Shown here: positions 33,630 to 47,700 of the stretch, piece by piece
How the letters are laid out: every line of letters starts with the position of its first letter
How positions within the stretch are numbered: position 1 is the stretch's first letter
Assembly (NCBI RefSeq): GCF_964204645.1
Contig: NC_134028.1
Span: 4,686,501 to 4,750,500 of the forward strand
Direction of reading: 5' to 3'
From: Tubulanus polymorphus
Lineage: Eukaryota; Nemertea; Palaeonemertea; Tubulaniformes; Tubulanidae
DNA: 64,000 nucleotides
The notes under the pieces: model-generated
The model's database searches: none
What the model was told of the DNA's origin: nothing
The model's input: the letters and a program-made list of their open reading frames with translations, nothing else
Made by a program: the position numbers and the translations under genes

Positions 33630-36540
33630 ATGAGTTTATTATATACCGAGAATTTTAACTCGTTCCTTATTGGGAACTCTTAAGATGATATGTAAATAAT
33701 GCACGAATTTTAAATGAGTTTTGACGTCGAGATACAATAACTATATAATAGTTTCATGAAACTATTTGATGAATACAATTCTGTAGATCTGAACTCTCTA
33801 TCTATCTTACCCCTTCTCATTCCTCTCTCCTTTCTCTTCTTTCTTCTCTTGTATTTTTGTTGTGTATAAATCAGTTATACTAGTATTTTAGAAAATGTCC
33901 TCTTATTTGTGCTTGAAAATGGAATAGTTCTTTTTTTTATTATTCTTAGTCAGGACTGGCATTGACGATATCAATTGATAAATTATTATTTTTGCATGAA
34001 TCACGTTGTTTTCATTCTGCAATTTGATGTGATTTTAATTTGTACATATCATTAATTATGTACAAGTCAGCGCAGTTTTTTTTACTTTCATACTTCAATA
34101 TTTCAGGTTATTTGTTGACATACACTCTCCGCGCACAAGTCTATTATATTTTGTTCATTCATTCATTCGAGTTATTTGTCGCACAAATTACCCTCAATAA
34201 TCTCTTTTTAATGTTCAAATCGATTTTAAAACTTTCTACCTTTTATATTTTTGTTTTAGTCTTAAAATCATGTTATGATCTTAAATTCAATTTTAATCAC
34301 TGCAGATAACGAATGAATTTGAATGATGAAGTTGTGTGATTAATTTAAAGGACTAATCGAATATTTTTACGTTTATAAGGTGAATTCTATCTCAGAGATC
34401 TTTAATCCAGCTACAAAATAACAACATTTTATGAAAAGATCAGGGGATTTGTGAGTGTACATTATTCAGTCAATTACAGACTGACTAAAGGCAGCATAAT
34501 ACACCATCGTAATGCAAACCTATTCAATGTCTGTCTTTCAATCGTAGATTAAACCAACCATCCATAAAACAACTTGTAGTTCATAACATCAGGTACTGCA
34601 TTATTTTATACACCGGTTTAATATTCACTGTTGATGCAGGTAAAAAAATCTTTTCATGACTTGCGAATATTTTATTTTTAATCGTAATATTTGTATGTGA
34701 CATGTTTTTGTCACTTGTGTACGATAGATACAGTTGAATAATCGTAGTAAGCCACTATTTCGGAAGAATATTTTACGAATGACAATTTGGACAGAAGTGC
34801 ATCCACGAAATATGGAAGCCATTAGTGCTTACTGGGGGTTTATTGGAATTGAATTGGTGCGACTGCGTTTGAATTTTAACGTTTTTCACTGTTGAAAAAC
34901 GGCCGAATCAATTTTAACTAGTCAATAGTGATTAATTAGAAGACAACGTTTACTGATATTCTTACATCAATAAATTATTACATTACATATTATAATAATA
35001 TAATAATATTTATATTTAATAATAATACTGTAATATCTACCTCATTTTATGATAAAGAAATCATGGACCAATCAACAACATCAGGGAATTGATCTCATGC
35101 ATATTAATTAATTACATGTAAGTTTATGCGTGTGAATTGATTATTATTTCATGTTAGTATAACGTATATACTAAAGTATTGAGTAACAACCAACATGTGC
35201 AAGGTCTGATTTCATTTAGAAAATATAGAATATTTGAAATTTCAATTAACAGCTTTTCGAATCTTCATCTTTTAAATCTAGACAACAATATATAGACTAT
35301 AAAAATTGATAAAGATTGTTAAACAGGACACAGGGCTTGCACTTCGATTGAATTGTTAAATGCAGGGTTCCATCCTATTTGTGTGCTGCCATGCAGCGAT
35401 ATCATCGCAATTACGAAACTTGGTTTAACTCTTTAAACATTTGTTTAAAAAACCATGATTTTAACAATTAAATTCTGTACAAATGATTATTTATCCTATT
35501 ATTATAAGGTGTTTGGTTTATTATGTATCTTACATAAACCTTCAGTGCCTGTTTTAGTGATGAATCTTCAATTGTATTTGCCTTGTTCACCTTTCATGTT
35601 ACTGAGCGATATTTATATAGTAGATTTATAAAGGTACAAAAGGCAAATGATAATTTGTAAATAAGATTGACGTGTACTTAATTTTTAAAGAAATCGAATG
35701 ATTAAACAATTGTAAATAGAAAGGGAGACAATTATCAACAAAATCACTGCCAATTTTAATCTACTAAAGTCGTGGTCTTTGTTGTGAATTAATTAATGAT
35801 AAATTAGCGCTTGCTTGTGTATCTATATTTGCAGACTTAAGTTATTTCTCTGAAAAAAAGGAAGAAGAAAGGTTTGGAGCTTCGTCTGAATTTTTCAATA
35901 GCGAGATATTCTTGTAAATCGTTGTCAGTCTCTGCCTTTGAATTGCAGGACTCAGTTTTAAGAAGTTTCATTCTCTGTCTGTTCCAAAATATGTAGAATT
36001 TCATAAATGTGTTTAGCTATGCAATGATAACTCCTAATAGCAAGTAGACTCATTATTAACATTGAGTAAAAGTTTGTGGCTTTCTTGGATTTGCTCTTCC
36101 AGCTCTGTGAACTGTTGGCCCCTATCAACAAGTAGCAATTAGATGTAATTATGATAAGAACTGAGGCAGCAGGTCAGCCCCTAACGCAGCCATCTTTCCA
36201 AACAAATGCATTGGCGACAGTTGATAATGAAACTATTATGAATTTTGTTAGATTTGTATTTCATAGATTAGGTTCATGTGTGTATACAGTATGTATATGT
36301 TGGTTACATGTTTTATGTGTGACTACTTCGTATTTTGAATAATGATAATAATTAACTAGTTTTGTAAACTAGGCCTAAATATGTATAGAACTTGCTTTTA
36401 CAATGCAGTAAATAGTCATTGGAAATTTATTTGTACAAAAAACAAAAACAATTGTATTTAGATTGTGGCAGTAGGCCTTGTTGTTGTCCATTCTGGTAAT
36501 GTGTAGCATCTATGTTTATTAAAATATTTATTTCACCAAA
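33513..36540 (+). other. TET 3' UTR and downstream region
   Basis: AT-rich with no coding potential recognised. An (ATT)n microsatellite lies at 33597-33629. Candidate polyadenylation signals include AATAAA at 34969-34974 and ATTAAA at 36518-36523. I cannot tell which is used, so the 3' UTR could be about 1.5 or 3 kb long. Reading frames at 34040-34309 and 36151-36342 look like chance. Confidence 0.4.
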
Positions 36541-36959
36541 ATACGATTTTCTGTTGATTTTTATTTGCACCAGATTCAGGAAAGTTGAGCTTGTCTACTG
36601 AGTGCTGTACTTTTTGGAGGAACTGTTGGTTGATGCCTTGATTTGTGCTTATTTTTCATTCAAAAATGCCAAAAACTGCTACTTTTTGAGTTATCTGGAA
36701 AATTTTTGTTGGCATTCATTTGTGACACTTATTGTTGAACAGAGCATAACGGAATAGTTCTATGCATTAACGATTAACATGTCACGCCTAAAGTAGTAAG
36801 CTTACATGAATAATGAAAAGTGAAATGTATTGGTCCCGTGAGATATGAGGCAAGTGCAAACTACTGCGTTGGTAGAATAATGATTTATATATAATGTCTG
36901 GAACAAAAATAGAGATTTCAATTTTCTTGACGCCCCTTTGTGGTACTGGTACTGTACTT

Positions 36960-37090
36960 AAAAATCATGATCAAGCTAGCCGGGTTCGAACCTCCCTTAT
37001 CATCGGACTCCGCGTGATGTGAATGAGATGCATGCAGCAGTTGTTCGGAGTGAGAATTCGATTCAACATTGATTCGTTGTGCTATTTTCT
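36960..37090. mobile_element. SINE-like fragment with B-box
   Basis: GGGTTCGAACCTCCC at about 36980 matches a pol III B-box (GGTTCGAACC). The preceding AAAATCATGATCANGCTANCCG also occurs at about 3245, so at least this part is repeated in the window. Orientation and borders are unclear. Confidence 0.45.
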
Positions 37091-37414
37091 GAATACTGGT
37101 ACTTCAGCTGTCACTGGGTGAATCCGGGTGTAAAAAGGGTATGGAACTGAATAATGCTCCCATAATTAACAGAATTGAGTGAAGAAACATTCAAGAACTG
37201 AAGTGACAAAGCCGGCACAAACAAACAAGCGCATGACAAAACAGCACCACCGACCCGTGACGCACGGCATTCGTTCGATTCCATTTCTTCCATCCATGCA
37301 TGATTCTATTCATTCACTTTTCATTCAATTATCATTGTGACCCTACGCATCAATCTCCGCTGACTTTCTTGTTCTAGAGTGGTGGACCAGGAGGGATGTC
37401 CATGAAGGCCTAGT

Positions 37415-38270
37415 TAGGCCTACCTAATCGTTGGTGGTAAGCTTTTATAATCGGATGGGCTTATACCAACGTTAGGGATGACAAGGACCAAAACACGGTT
37501 GAAAAAAGTAACACTTCAAAAATATACTTTCTATTCACTTCAGTCCACAATTAATGGCTTAATTCACAAACTAACACAGGTACCTTTCGAAATAATCCAA
37601 TTTTATGTATGTTTCGAGTGATTAATCAACATTATTTTGAGAAATTAATTAATTTCTCCACAAATTTCGCCATTGGCCGCCATTTCTCTGTATTGCACAT
37701 GTGGCATGATAAGACAAGGGGACCTACAAGGATTTATATAAAACTTCCAAGACGAAACGACAATTTTTATTTTTGATGGTTTTCCAACTTTTATTTCAAG
37801 TCTTCGTGTGTTCCATAATAAATAATGAAATAATAAGTTTCTGGTAAAAGAAAAATGTGAATAAGTGTTGATTTTTTAATTTTTTTAAATTTCGTCGTTT
37901 CGCTTTGTTAGTTTGTGCTGTTGTCCTGGCCTCAGTCCACAGGTGCCAGCACCTCCAGTAATTTTCAAAATGGCAGCTGTTGACTGGACGGAAATTTACT
38001 CTCACTTTACGGCCGATTTGCACATGGATTAAGATCGTCAGGTGAGGTGTTATAGGTATCAGACAAACTACGAATCTGTTGTGCGTCGATTACAACAAAA
38101 ATGAGACAGATATCTTAAGAGACAATGAAATGCCAGGCAAATTACTCGTCAGTCAAATTGGCTGACGAAGATTTCATACAAAAATGACCTTCCCATTCCT
38201 GACTGTGGTTTGTGAAAATATCCGATCGTGAAACTAAACCACAGTCAGGTTACTGACTAATGAAGGCCTA
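37415..38270. repeat. Fragments of a dispersed repeat upstream of TEX14
   Basis: CCTAATCGTTGGTGGTAAGC with ATCGGATGGGCTTATACCAA (37428-37473) and TATCCGATCGTGAAACTAAA with CAGGTTACTGACTA (about 38218-38260) also occur side by side at 40490-40600. There they look like one joined element. The rest of 36540-38712 shows no gene. Confidence 0.6.
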
Positions 38271-38737
38271 GACACCTCTCCTAGAATTTTGAGGTTCAAA
38301 TTTCTCAAATATTCCGGACTGTCAATATTTTGCGAAGAAATCGATCAAAATTATGATAAAAAAACTGAAAAAAATAACATAATTGTTGGGGCATTAGCTA
38401 TTTTACCAATTCAAGAAGATCTGGAAAATCATTGTGTAGGCCATTGTGAACAACGCAATTGCAGCGAAGCTTGACTCCTTTACATAATTCACCAAAAATG
38501 AGAAGGCCTTAGTTTCATGAAACGATGAATATGATTTTGAATAATGTTCTGTAATGAACATTTTTTTGGTGAGAGATATTGGTGGTGCCCTGTCCCCACC
38601 TTCGTCTCAAACCCTCGTGAAGATTTTCCTCAAAATACATTAGCATACTACACTGCCACCCTGCCCCTTTTACATCTATATCATGGTGTTTTAACATTGT
38701 TTTGTGTTTAGGTAGAGAGAGGCAGAGGATCGGAAAG

Positions 38738-41700
38738 ATGGCCGTAGCTAGTTTAAGAGATATGAGTTTTATTCACGGTGATGGAACCGATGATTTGACC
38801 GAGTTACTGCACAGAGGAGCCGTTACTGGCAGTAAACGATACGTTAAAAAGGCTTTGAACTCGGGTTAGAAAAATACTAAAACTTCATTCAAAATCTGAC
38901 ACGTATTTCATAATTTTATAATTCAATCATTTAAAGTTTTTAGTTTTTGGTTGAATTAATGCCAGTTTTTGTGTGTGAATTGAAGGTATATGTATTGATA
39001 ACCCGAATGAAGATGGTCAAACTGCTTTATTCGGAGCTTGTTACGAAGGACATGAGATGATAGTTGAATATCTATTACAACATGGAGCTGATCCAAACAA
39101 GTAAAGTATCGAAATTCGTCTCATTAAAATCAAATCTAAGTTTACAGTTTACAGTTTATTTAATAAACTGAAGGTCTCCAATTTAGACAATATGAGTGAA
39201 AAATAGAACAATATACAAAATAACAAGAACATTATTTCACATGGATTGAGTGCTTCCCACCTGACCTGACTAAAACAAACTATTTTAAGGGCTCAACTCC
39301 TCCCAAAAATATCAAGATTTACCCTCAAAATCAGAATCATTTTTAGTTCATTTTCAATGATGCTAATATATCATACAACTCTTATTATTATTTGTTGTGA
39401 AAACTTCTACTATTAGAGGTATCAGGTAGACTGGTCTTAGGCTCCCTGGAATGTTAGGATTTGTCTGTATAAAATGGATCCTTTTTTCGTCTAAATGTAG
39501 AAATGATTAAAGCATCAAAATGAAAAATCTAGGCCTTTTTATCATATAGAGGTACAAGGCTGTGCGTGATATTTGTCTCTGCCTAATCCCTTATTTCTCA
39601 TCCTCAATAAATCTAGTAAATGTTGAGATGTACATTTTTGTGGTTATTCCCTCCATATTTTAAGATCTCTTTATTTCACCAGACGTAGTTCCACTAACGC
39701 GACCCCGGTTCATGCCGCTTGTTATTCGGCTAATATACGTATAATGGAAAAGATCGTCGAGGCTGGTGGAGATCTTCGTTTGCACGATATCAATCAACGC
39801 TCTCCTAAAGACTGGGCTCTGATGCAGCCCGATTTAAAAAAACGACGCAAAATCCTCGAATTCATCGAGAAAATACGACTTTCAGCTTTAAACAGTTCGA
39901 ATCGTAAGGATACAACGATGGAGAAATTGAATTCATCCACAACTAGGTCAGTTCAACGCTGCAGCCAGTAACATGGTTCTCCGATCCAGTTTGATTAGTT
40001 CATTTCAATGTTTTAACTCAAGACTCAATTTTCATTGAGAATCATGAAACCTGTAGAGAATCTGATGAGTTTGTGATTGAATTATTTTGATTTTCTATAA
40101 TGATCGTTTCAGTCGGAATAAACTTACGGCGACTGCAAATTCAATAATCGATCTGTTTAAAAGTCTCAGCACTCACAGTAATGATAATAATCTCAATGTG
40201 CAGAACTCTGGATTCGGTCAGGTAAGAGTAGAGTCTGTCGAATTCATCAGCATCCAGTTTCATTAGCTCCCGCTGGGGAAATACTCTTGAGTCCTGTGTT
40301 TTAATGAGGTAGTCTCTCCTCCTGGGCTGACTAGATGATCAGGGAGGTAGTGTTTCCCTCCTGGCTAACCATTGATGAACAGGGAGGTAGTCTCTCCCTC
40401 CTCCTGGGCTGGCTAGATAATCAGAGAGGCTGGGCTATCGGTAGATGATAGGGCAGGTACTCTCTCCCTCCTCCTGGGCTGACTAGTTAGTTACCTAATT
40501 GTTGGTGGTAAGCTTTTCTTAATCGGATGGGCTTATACCAAAGTGGTTTGTGAATATATCCGATCGTGAAACTAAACCATAGACAGGTTACTGACTAGGG
40601 CTGACTTTATTGATGGTTATGTGATTATTATACGTAGGTCTATTACGATAAAGATACACATGGAACAATCGCTTCGATTCCATTGGTTGAAGAGCGTTTA
40701 CTGAAACACAATAATAACTCGATTACGTTCAACAACGGCCCTTATATGGTCATGGAAAGGTATCGTATATAGAGTTAGAGACTATAGAGTTAAAACTGCG
40801 GACATTAACTAATTTAATTCTAAGAAAAGTCAAACCTGACTGAGATCTACAGAACTGGGTCCAGATCTTTCTTGTCTATTCAAATCACCCTATGACATCA
40901 TCATCAATTATAAGTGACAATTATGCGTTGTTTTTTCAGTATGTTTTGGAATGAAACGAGTGTAACGGCTAAACGTCTACATCGTTCGCCGCCCTCTGGT
41001 GGTGTTATAGACCTACTCATACATGAGAATCGTAATATCGCTAAACTACGTCATCCGAACATCTTGTTACTGATGGGAATCTGTCAGACTGATAACCTGG
41101 AGAATCTGGTTTTATTGTATGAATCTGTAGCTCTAGGTTCACTTTATCATTACCTTCATGAACGGGTAAGCGATTCATTTACACATTTTGATCATTCCTT
41201 TCGTCTTTGGTTCTGCTTTTTAATGATTAGTTAATCTATAATTGATAATTATTGTTAAATCCTATTCTATATTATGTGCGTGGGTACAACTGTATGAGGG
41301 CCGTGTTCTTTTTAGTCCCTGTGTTTGATGATTGATCCGTTGATCCAGGTCTCAAATTCTCTATCACCATTTCTATTAATTCGTTGTCGTTGTTGTTCTT
41401 TAAGGTTATGGAAGGTGCGTACCGGTATGTGTCTTAATGGCCTCCTATTAGCACATTTGTATGCACCTAAATCTGATAGTAATATCTGAATGTGTTAGAT
41501 GTTGTTTGTCTATGGTTTTATGATAGTTTGTATGAATGTTTAGTGTTAACCTGGTGTCAAATTAACAATGAAAAACAGGTAGTGACTGTGTAAGTTCATA
41601 AGGTAAATGGAAGCTTCATCATTTACCTGATGAAGCTTCATCAGGGGTAAATGATTAAGCCTTTTTGTTTAACGATTTTCCCATCTCAAGCACCAATAAA

Positions 41701-44700
41701 CTTTACTCTGTTGAATCCATAGTTTGCAGTTAGGATTTGACTCTAAAATTACAACATTGGAAATGAACAAATTTCAACAATGTCGTCAAACTTGACTAAT
41801 AACCGAAAAACTGTGCATCTTAATATTTGACTGTAATCAAGTTATATGTGTGTTTGTTTGTAGTTTGAGAGTATGAGTAAAGGAGATGTAAACAATGTTT
41901 CGCAGCAGATTGTCAGCGCCGTTATCTTCTTACAAGAACACAATATAACGCATTGTAATATAACATCACACGCCGTTCAGCTAGTATCGCCATTCATAGC
42001 TAAACTCAGTAACTTCGAATACGCTATTCAAAAGTATGTTTCATTTCAGTAATTCTCGATCGAGTTCCACAGTTCTGGGTTGATTTTGACAGCCGTCATC
42101 TCTGTTTGTATCCGGTGTATTTTCAGCGATTGTAAAATTCAATTCAGTGCAGCTGTTTATAATAAATACGCTAATGCAGTGTACAATTGGATGGCTCCCG
42201 AAGTGATGGATGGCGAACCACCGACGAACCTGTCTGATCTCTACAGTTTCTGTGTCGTTATGTGGGAGATGTTTCAAGGTAAAGCATTTTCACTCATTTC
42301 GATGAGTCTAGTCAACTGATCGACTCAAGTGAGTTTCACTGTATTTTATTTTTCCGTTCATTGACTCGGACCTTATTTTGCCGGTTCCATTTTGTCGGTA
42401 TCGCACAAGGTTTACTGTAGTACTGGTATGATTAAAACAGGAACGAAATTGAGTTGGAAATGCTTAAGATTAGATTAAGTTCCCATTGTTTTTGCGAACT
42501 GCGGAATTCGTGGAGATGGAACCTCGATGAATGACGCCGGTGTGAATATATTGCAGGTGAAGTGCCGTGGAATGGAATGTCAGCTGAAGCCATACGTCAC
42601 ACTCTGTTAGACGATCGAGAGTGTTTATCAGTGTACGAGGATTCGATCCCGTTACCGTATTCTACAATGATCGAATGGGGTTTAAATATTCACCCGGATA
42701 GACGGAAGATATCGTTCGATCAACTTCAACAGATGCTGATCACTTGTCATAATCAGAAAGTACGTACGACATTCAAACTCAATCGGTGCTCGTTTGAACT
42801 CAGAGGTTATAAACACATGCTAGAAAAGATGGTTACTTCCATTAACCCTAAGACATCATCATTAAATTCATATTTTTGTCATTTTGATTTTTATACTCAG
42901 AAAATATTAAACATATGGTGATGTCAAATTGGATTTCATACCGTAGATCACTTGACGGAAACATAGGAAAAACAAATCGAGTCTCAGAAATAGAGACGCC
43001 TTCAGTATTGTGAAAACTTATCCAAATGTCAACTAAGCTTAAGCTGATTGTGCATGAAAAGAATTTCTGCAAAACATGGTTATTTCCATAAACTTCCTGA
43101 AGGCATCATCAAATTCTACCTACGCATTTTGATTTTTAAAAATGGTGATGTGATTGGGGGATCTCATGGAAGTAGACGTCTATCTCTAATGACGTGTGTA
43201 TGGCTGTTTTAGGAAATTCAGAGACAAATTGATCGTGATTTGTGTAGAACGAGATCTGTTCACGAAACTGAGAGAAGAAACAAACAACACACAGTTAACA
43301 ACACCGAACAACAGTTTGATTTCCCGATGACTAGTACGATGGAGAGACCTTCAGTCAGGAGACGGGGCATCCAACAAGACAGGTACGATCAACATTGATC
43401 GACTCCTCCGACGTTTAAACATGCGTCACTCACTGATTTAACATCCCTTTCAGGGATTCGCGAACTAATAATGAGGAAACTGAATTGAAAACTGTTTATA
43501 GTAAGGAGGAATTAAAAAAACCGAGGTAAACTGAAAAATGCATCGTTATAGTGTGTTCTACTGTAGATTTAGATGTGATATACAATTTACATGGGTCAGG
43601 ACCCATTTACGCTGTTCAGGACCCTCTGCTCTGACCCTCTGCTCAGGATCCATTTTCATCTGTTCAGGATCCAGTTCCACAGTTCTGGACCCAGTCCCAC
43701 TGTTCACCCTTGAGTCAAAAAGTGGAACTTGATTCTCAACTGTGTCCTCATTTGTAATAGTCTGGAATATTTCAGTCCAGCTCCGCGAATGAGTAAAATC
43801 AAAACTCCCGATAAATCAAGCAGTTATCAACCGTTAGAGAAAGGAAAATCACATCCAGTGAGTTTTATTTCAATGAGTTTTTAATTCATGCAATTAATTC
43901 TTTTTGGAATAACTCAAAGTGTTTTTGTATGTCTCTATAACCGAACAGGACTGCAAAATAAAGTTTAGCGAGTTTATGAATATTTTCAGTTTTTGAGACT
44001 CGATTCTGGTGGCGTGTCGTGTAACGTTCCGATGTCTGATACTGTTATCATCGATTCTCAAACTAACTACGATTTCATCTCGAACGAAGCGAAAAGAGAT
44101 TTTCTAACGTCGCAAAGAAAAAGTATCTTGAAACATGAGAAGTACGTATGAACCTGCATTTCCGCAGTCGGAAAATTTAGTTGTTTAAGCCACTTTCCCT
44201 TTGTTAAAAATGCAAATAATTGTAAAAATGGACTGTTGAACTAGTACTCTAGTTAACGTACTTTAATTTACGTACTTTAGAGTCACAGCCTGTGATATTC
44301 AAAAAGATCTTATACTCATTTGAAATGAATGAGAGTTGATAAATTTTCTGCGATCTTTTGTAGGGAAGTTATAGAATGTGCAGGAGACTCATTCACGACA
44401 CCAGTTAAACAGAAATATCGTATGGTTCCAAACGGACAGATATTTGAATCTCCTCAACTAATTGATGGACGTCTCCCTACGAGGTAAACACAGCTGCTAC
44501 TGTATACAGTTCCACCACTTCGCTTTGACACTTTGATGATATTAATTAGTTTACTTCGAACGTTTACACTCGTTAGAGTCAAACGTTTGAGCTGATGCCA
44601 ATACATTACATATGGCGAAACTCCGTAGAGACGATCGTTATCTCGAAGACATTGAAATATATATTTCACTTCAGTTATTGAATTGGAAATACAAATCGAA

Positions 44701-47700
44701 ACTCGAAAAATATAAATAACTTCGGTGCATCTACAGCGCAGTGCGGTGTATAAATACGTGATGACTGCTAGCACTGCGGTGTAAGATGGCTGTACCTTTC
44801 AAATATTAGTAACAAACAATACATTGCACTTCAGTTTATCTCTGTTAATTTCAGGTATTGATTAGTCAACACTTGGAGGATTAACCCGAGTTTGACAATA
44901 TACTTTCCTTCAAAAACAACACATATCCAATTATTTTTCTATGCGACTTTTTTTCAATACGATTAATGATGGAATTTGAATGTTGTTTGTAGCACTCAGA
45001 AACTGTTGTCGTATCCTAGCGAACCGGAATCACCGATACCTGACGGAGATCAGAATAATCTCAATACAAGTCGTAATTCTCGCTTGAGTACCGGGTCTGC
45101 GTGTAGGTCAGTTTCAACTCTCTCCACTAGGTGTCTCTATGTGTGTCTACTGGTACATGTGTTTTTGGTGTTTATTGTAGTCCTGGTAAAGTATTGATTA
45201 AACCCGCCAGTCATCAATTAACTCATGACCCAACAGTAGGAATCAACAACCCACCCACTACTAACCTACCGATGACTAATGACCTACAAGAACACATACA
45301 GTGTTACAGGTGGGTTAATATTGACAGCTAGCTGCAACTGAAGATCTTAGAGGAGTTTTAAAGAATATAAAAGAAATACTGAAATACATATGAATCTGAA
45401 TTGTATATATCTGTATTTGTAGATCAGAGGCATTTATGCAAATCAAACCAACTGATAAAGTGTTGTCCGATGTAGCCATGCAGAATGGAGGTTGTTTTAC
45501 GTATAACAGTCCGGCCTCCTCTCAGTGGTATGCTGGTAAAGGTAGCGTTCGTAATCTTATACAGAACTTCGACGTGAATTCTGAACATGAACTGGTAAGT
45601 TATAGCTATGTATCCTGTATTTCTGTTTCTATTGTTCATCAGGAATCAGTTCCGCAGTCTTAATTCGATCAAATTTTACTTATTGGTTAAAACGGATTTC
45701 AATTGTAGAGTAAATATTAACTGATTACTGTTTGACTGAACTGTTGAACTGAGTCCAGAACTGAGGAACTGGGTCCTGAACTGTGGAACTGGATCCTGAA
45801 CTGTAGAACTGGAGCCTGAACTTTAGAACTGGATCCTGAACTGTAGAACTGGATCCTGAACTGTAGAACTGGTTTGATGAAGTTTGTTGAATTGTTTTTT
45901 TAGATCAATCCGAGACAGAAGCATGTTTTGTGTGGTGTAAATGCTCATAAGAATCTATTGCGTCAGAAGCAGGATGTTTCACCTGTAGGGGGCGTACCAG
46001 TTTTAAATGGTAGATACAAGGTAGCCATACTCGCTACATATTCAATGAATCGTAGTCTTTGCAATCTGGAATTCATAAATGATTTTCATTTTTAGCCCGT
46101 TGACGAGAAGAAAAAGATACGTCTTGGAACGAAAGCTCCAGTTTATAAGAAAGCTGGCTCTACAGCATTTGACAGGTAAATCCAGATTTTACAAGCCTGG
46201 TTTAAATAGCGAACTCCAGTGCCCAGTTCCACAGTTGTCAGTTAAGATTTGACTCAAGAGTTAACTCATTGAAAATGAACTGATTTTAACTCAAACTCAC
46301 AACTGTGGAGTTAAAACATTTTTAATATGAACCAATTTAATTGCTGTTGAACTGAGACTAGATGTAAATGTTGTATGTAGGTTATACAAGGCACTGGCAA
46401 CTCCCGCTAGTGTAGACTGTGACCCAACCAAAACACAACACGCGACAGACAACTGTGAGACAGTGGAGGCTGAGTGTCAGCAGATGCTGGAAGAGGAAGA
46501 GCTTCGAACAGAAAACGGTACAGCAAAACCCCCTTATTATAAAAAAAAGTCAATAACTACAGCATGCTGTCATTCCAGTGGTTGTATAGTAGGGTGTTGA
46601 ACTCACTGACATCATCTTTCGCAGTAAAGACTTTGTTTGGCAGACTGTTCTAGGGGCTGACTACTCGTTGTGTAATTTATATTTTCATATGATTCTAGCT
46701 GAAACTCAAACATCTCTCGTGACTCCAGTTGAAACTCAAGAGTTTATTTATCCGGCTATGATTGAAACTCGATCTCTCGGTCGCGTAATGCGTCTGCCAA
46801 GCACCGGTACGTCTATTTATAAACCGGGTTGGCCAAAACCTGGAAAACTCGGGGAATCAGAAAATATTTGGAAAAAATCAGGGAAAACTGAGGGAATTTG
46901 ACACATTTTACCAAAAAACTGGAAAACTCTGGGAATTCAGATAATGCTATTGAGCATGTGTTTCTTTATCAATACTGTACGCGATTCAATGAAAAATGAG
47001 TGAATTGTATGATTTTAAACCTAAAAACCTCTCTGATTCACACAGGGAATTTTGTGAATCACATCGAAAAATCAGGGAAAACTCAGGGATTTGTAAATGG
47101 GCGGAAAATGGCCACCGTGCAAACACTCCTCTTATATCTCAACACAGTTTAAAAATATGTCTGTTGTTTTTGGTTCGTGTTTGTTTTGCAGATTCGAATG
47201 AAACGACCGATGAATTGGATACATTCGAACACGAAGCCATTGAAAGAATGCGAGAGAATTTAATACGAGATGTTCTTGCAAAACAGACTATACATGCTGA
47301 ACTGACAAGAAAAATCAGTGATACAAACTCACCGCCGTCAACAGGGTCTAGCAGTGGTTAGTCAAACTCCCCCTACTTCATCTCATCCTTTACCCCTCCC
47401 TACAGCTTCAGCTGTCAGCTTGTCATCCCCTCCCTCACCCTGGAGCCCTCTCTACAGCATCTAGCAGTGGTCAGTGAAACTCCCCTCTCAACGGCATCTA
47501 GCAGTGGTTAGTAACTCTCCCCTCAGCCTGCACCCTTCTCTACAGCGTCTAGCAGCAGTTAGTGAAACTCCCCTCCCGCACCCTTTACCCTTCTGCAGCT
47601 TTCAACCGCAGTCAATCAAACCCCCCTCTCCCTTACTCTGCAGAATTCGAGGGGTTCTAGGCTGTATATTGATTGTGGTTGTAATTGTTGTAGATACCGC

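Noticed and set aside
37796-38023. Basic 75-codon minus-strand frame upstream of TEX14
   Set aside because: No homology or splice signals; low-complexity Lys/Asn-rich end from AT-rich DNA.
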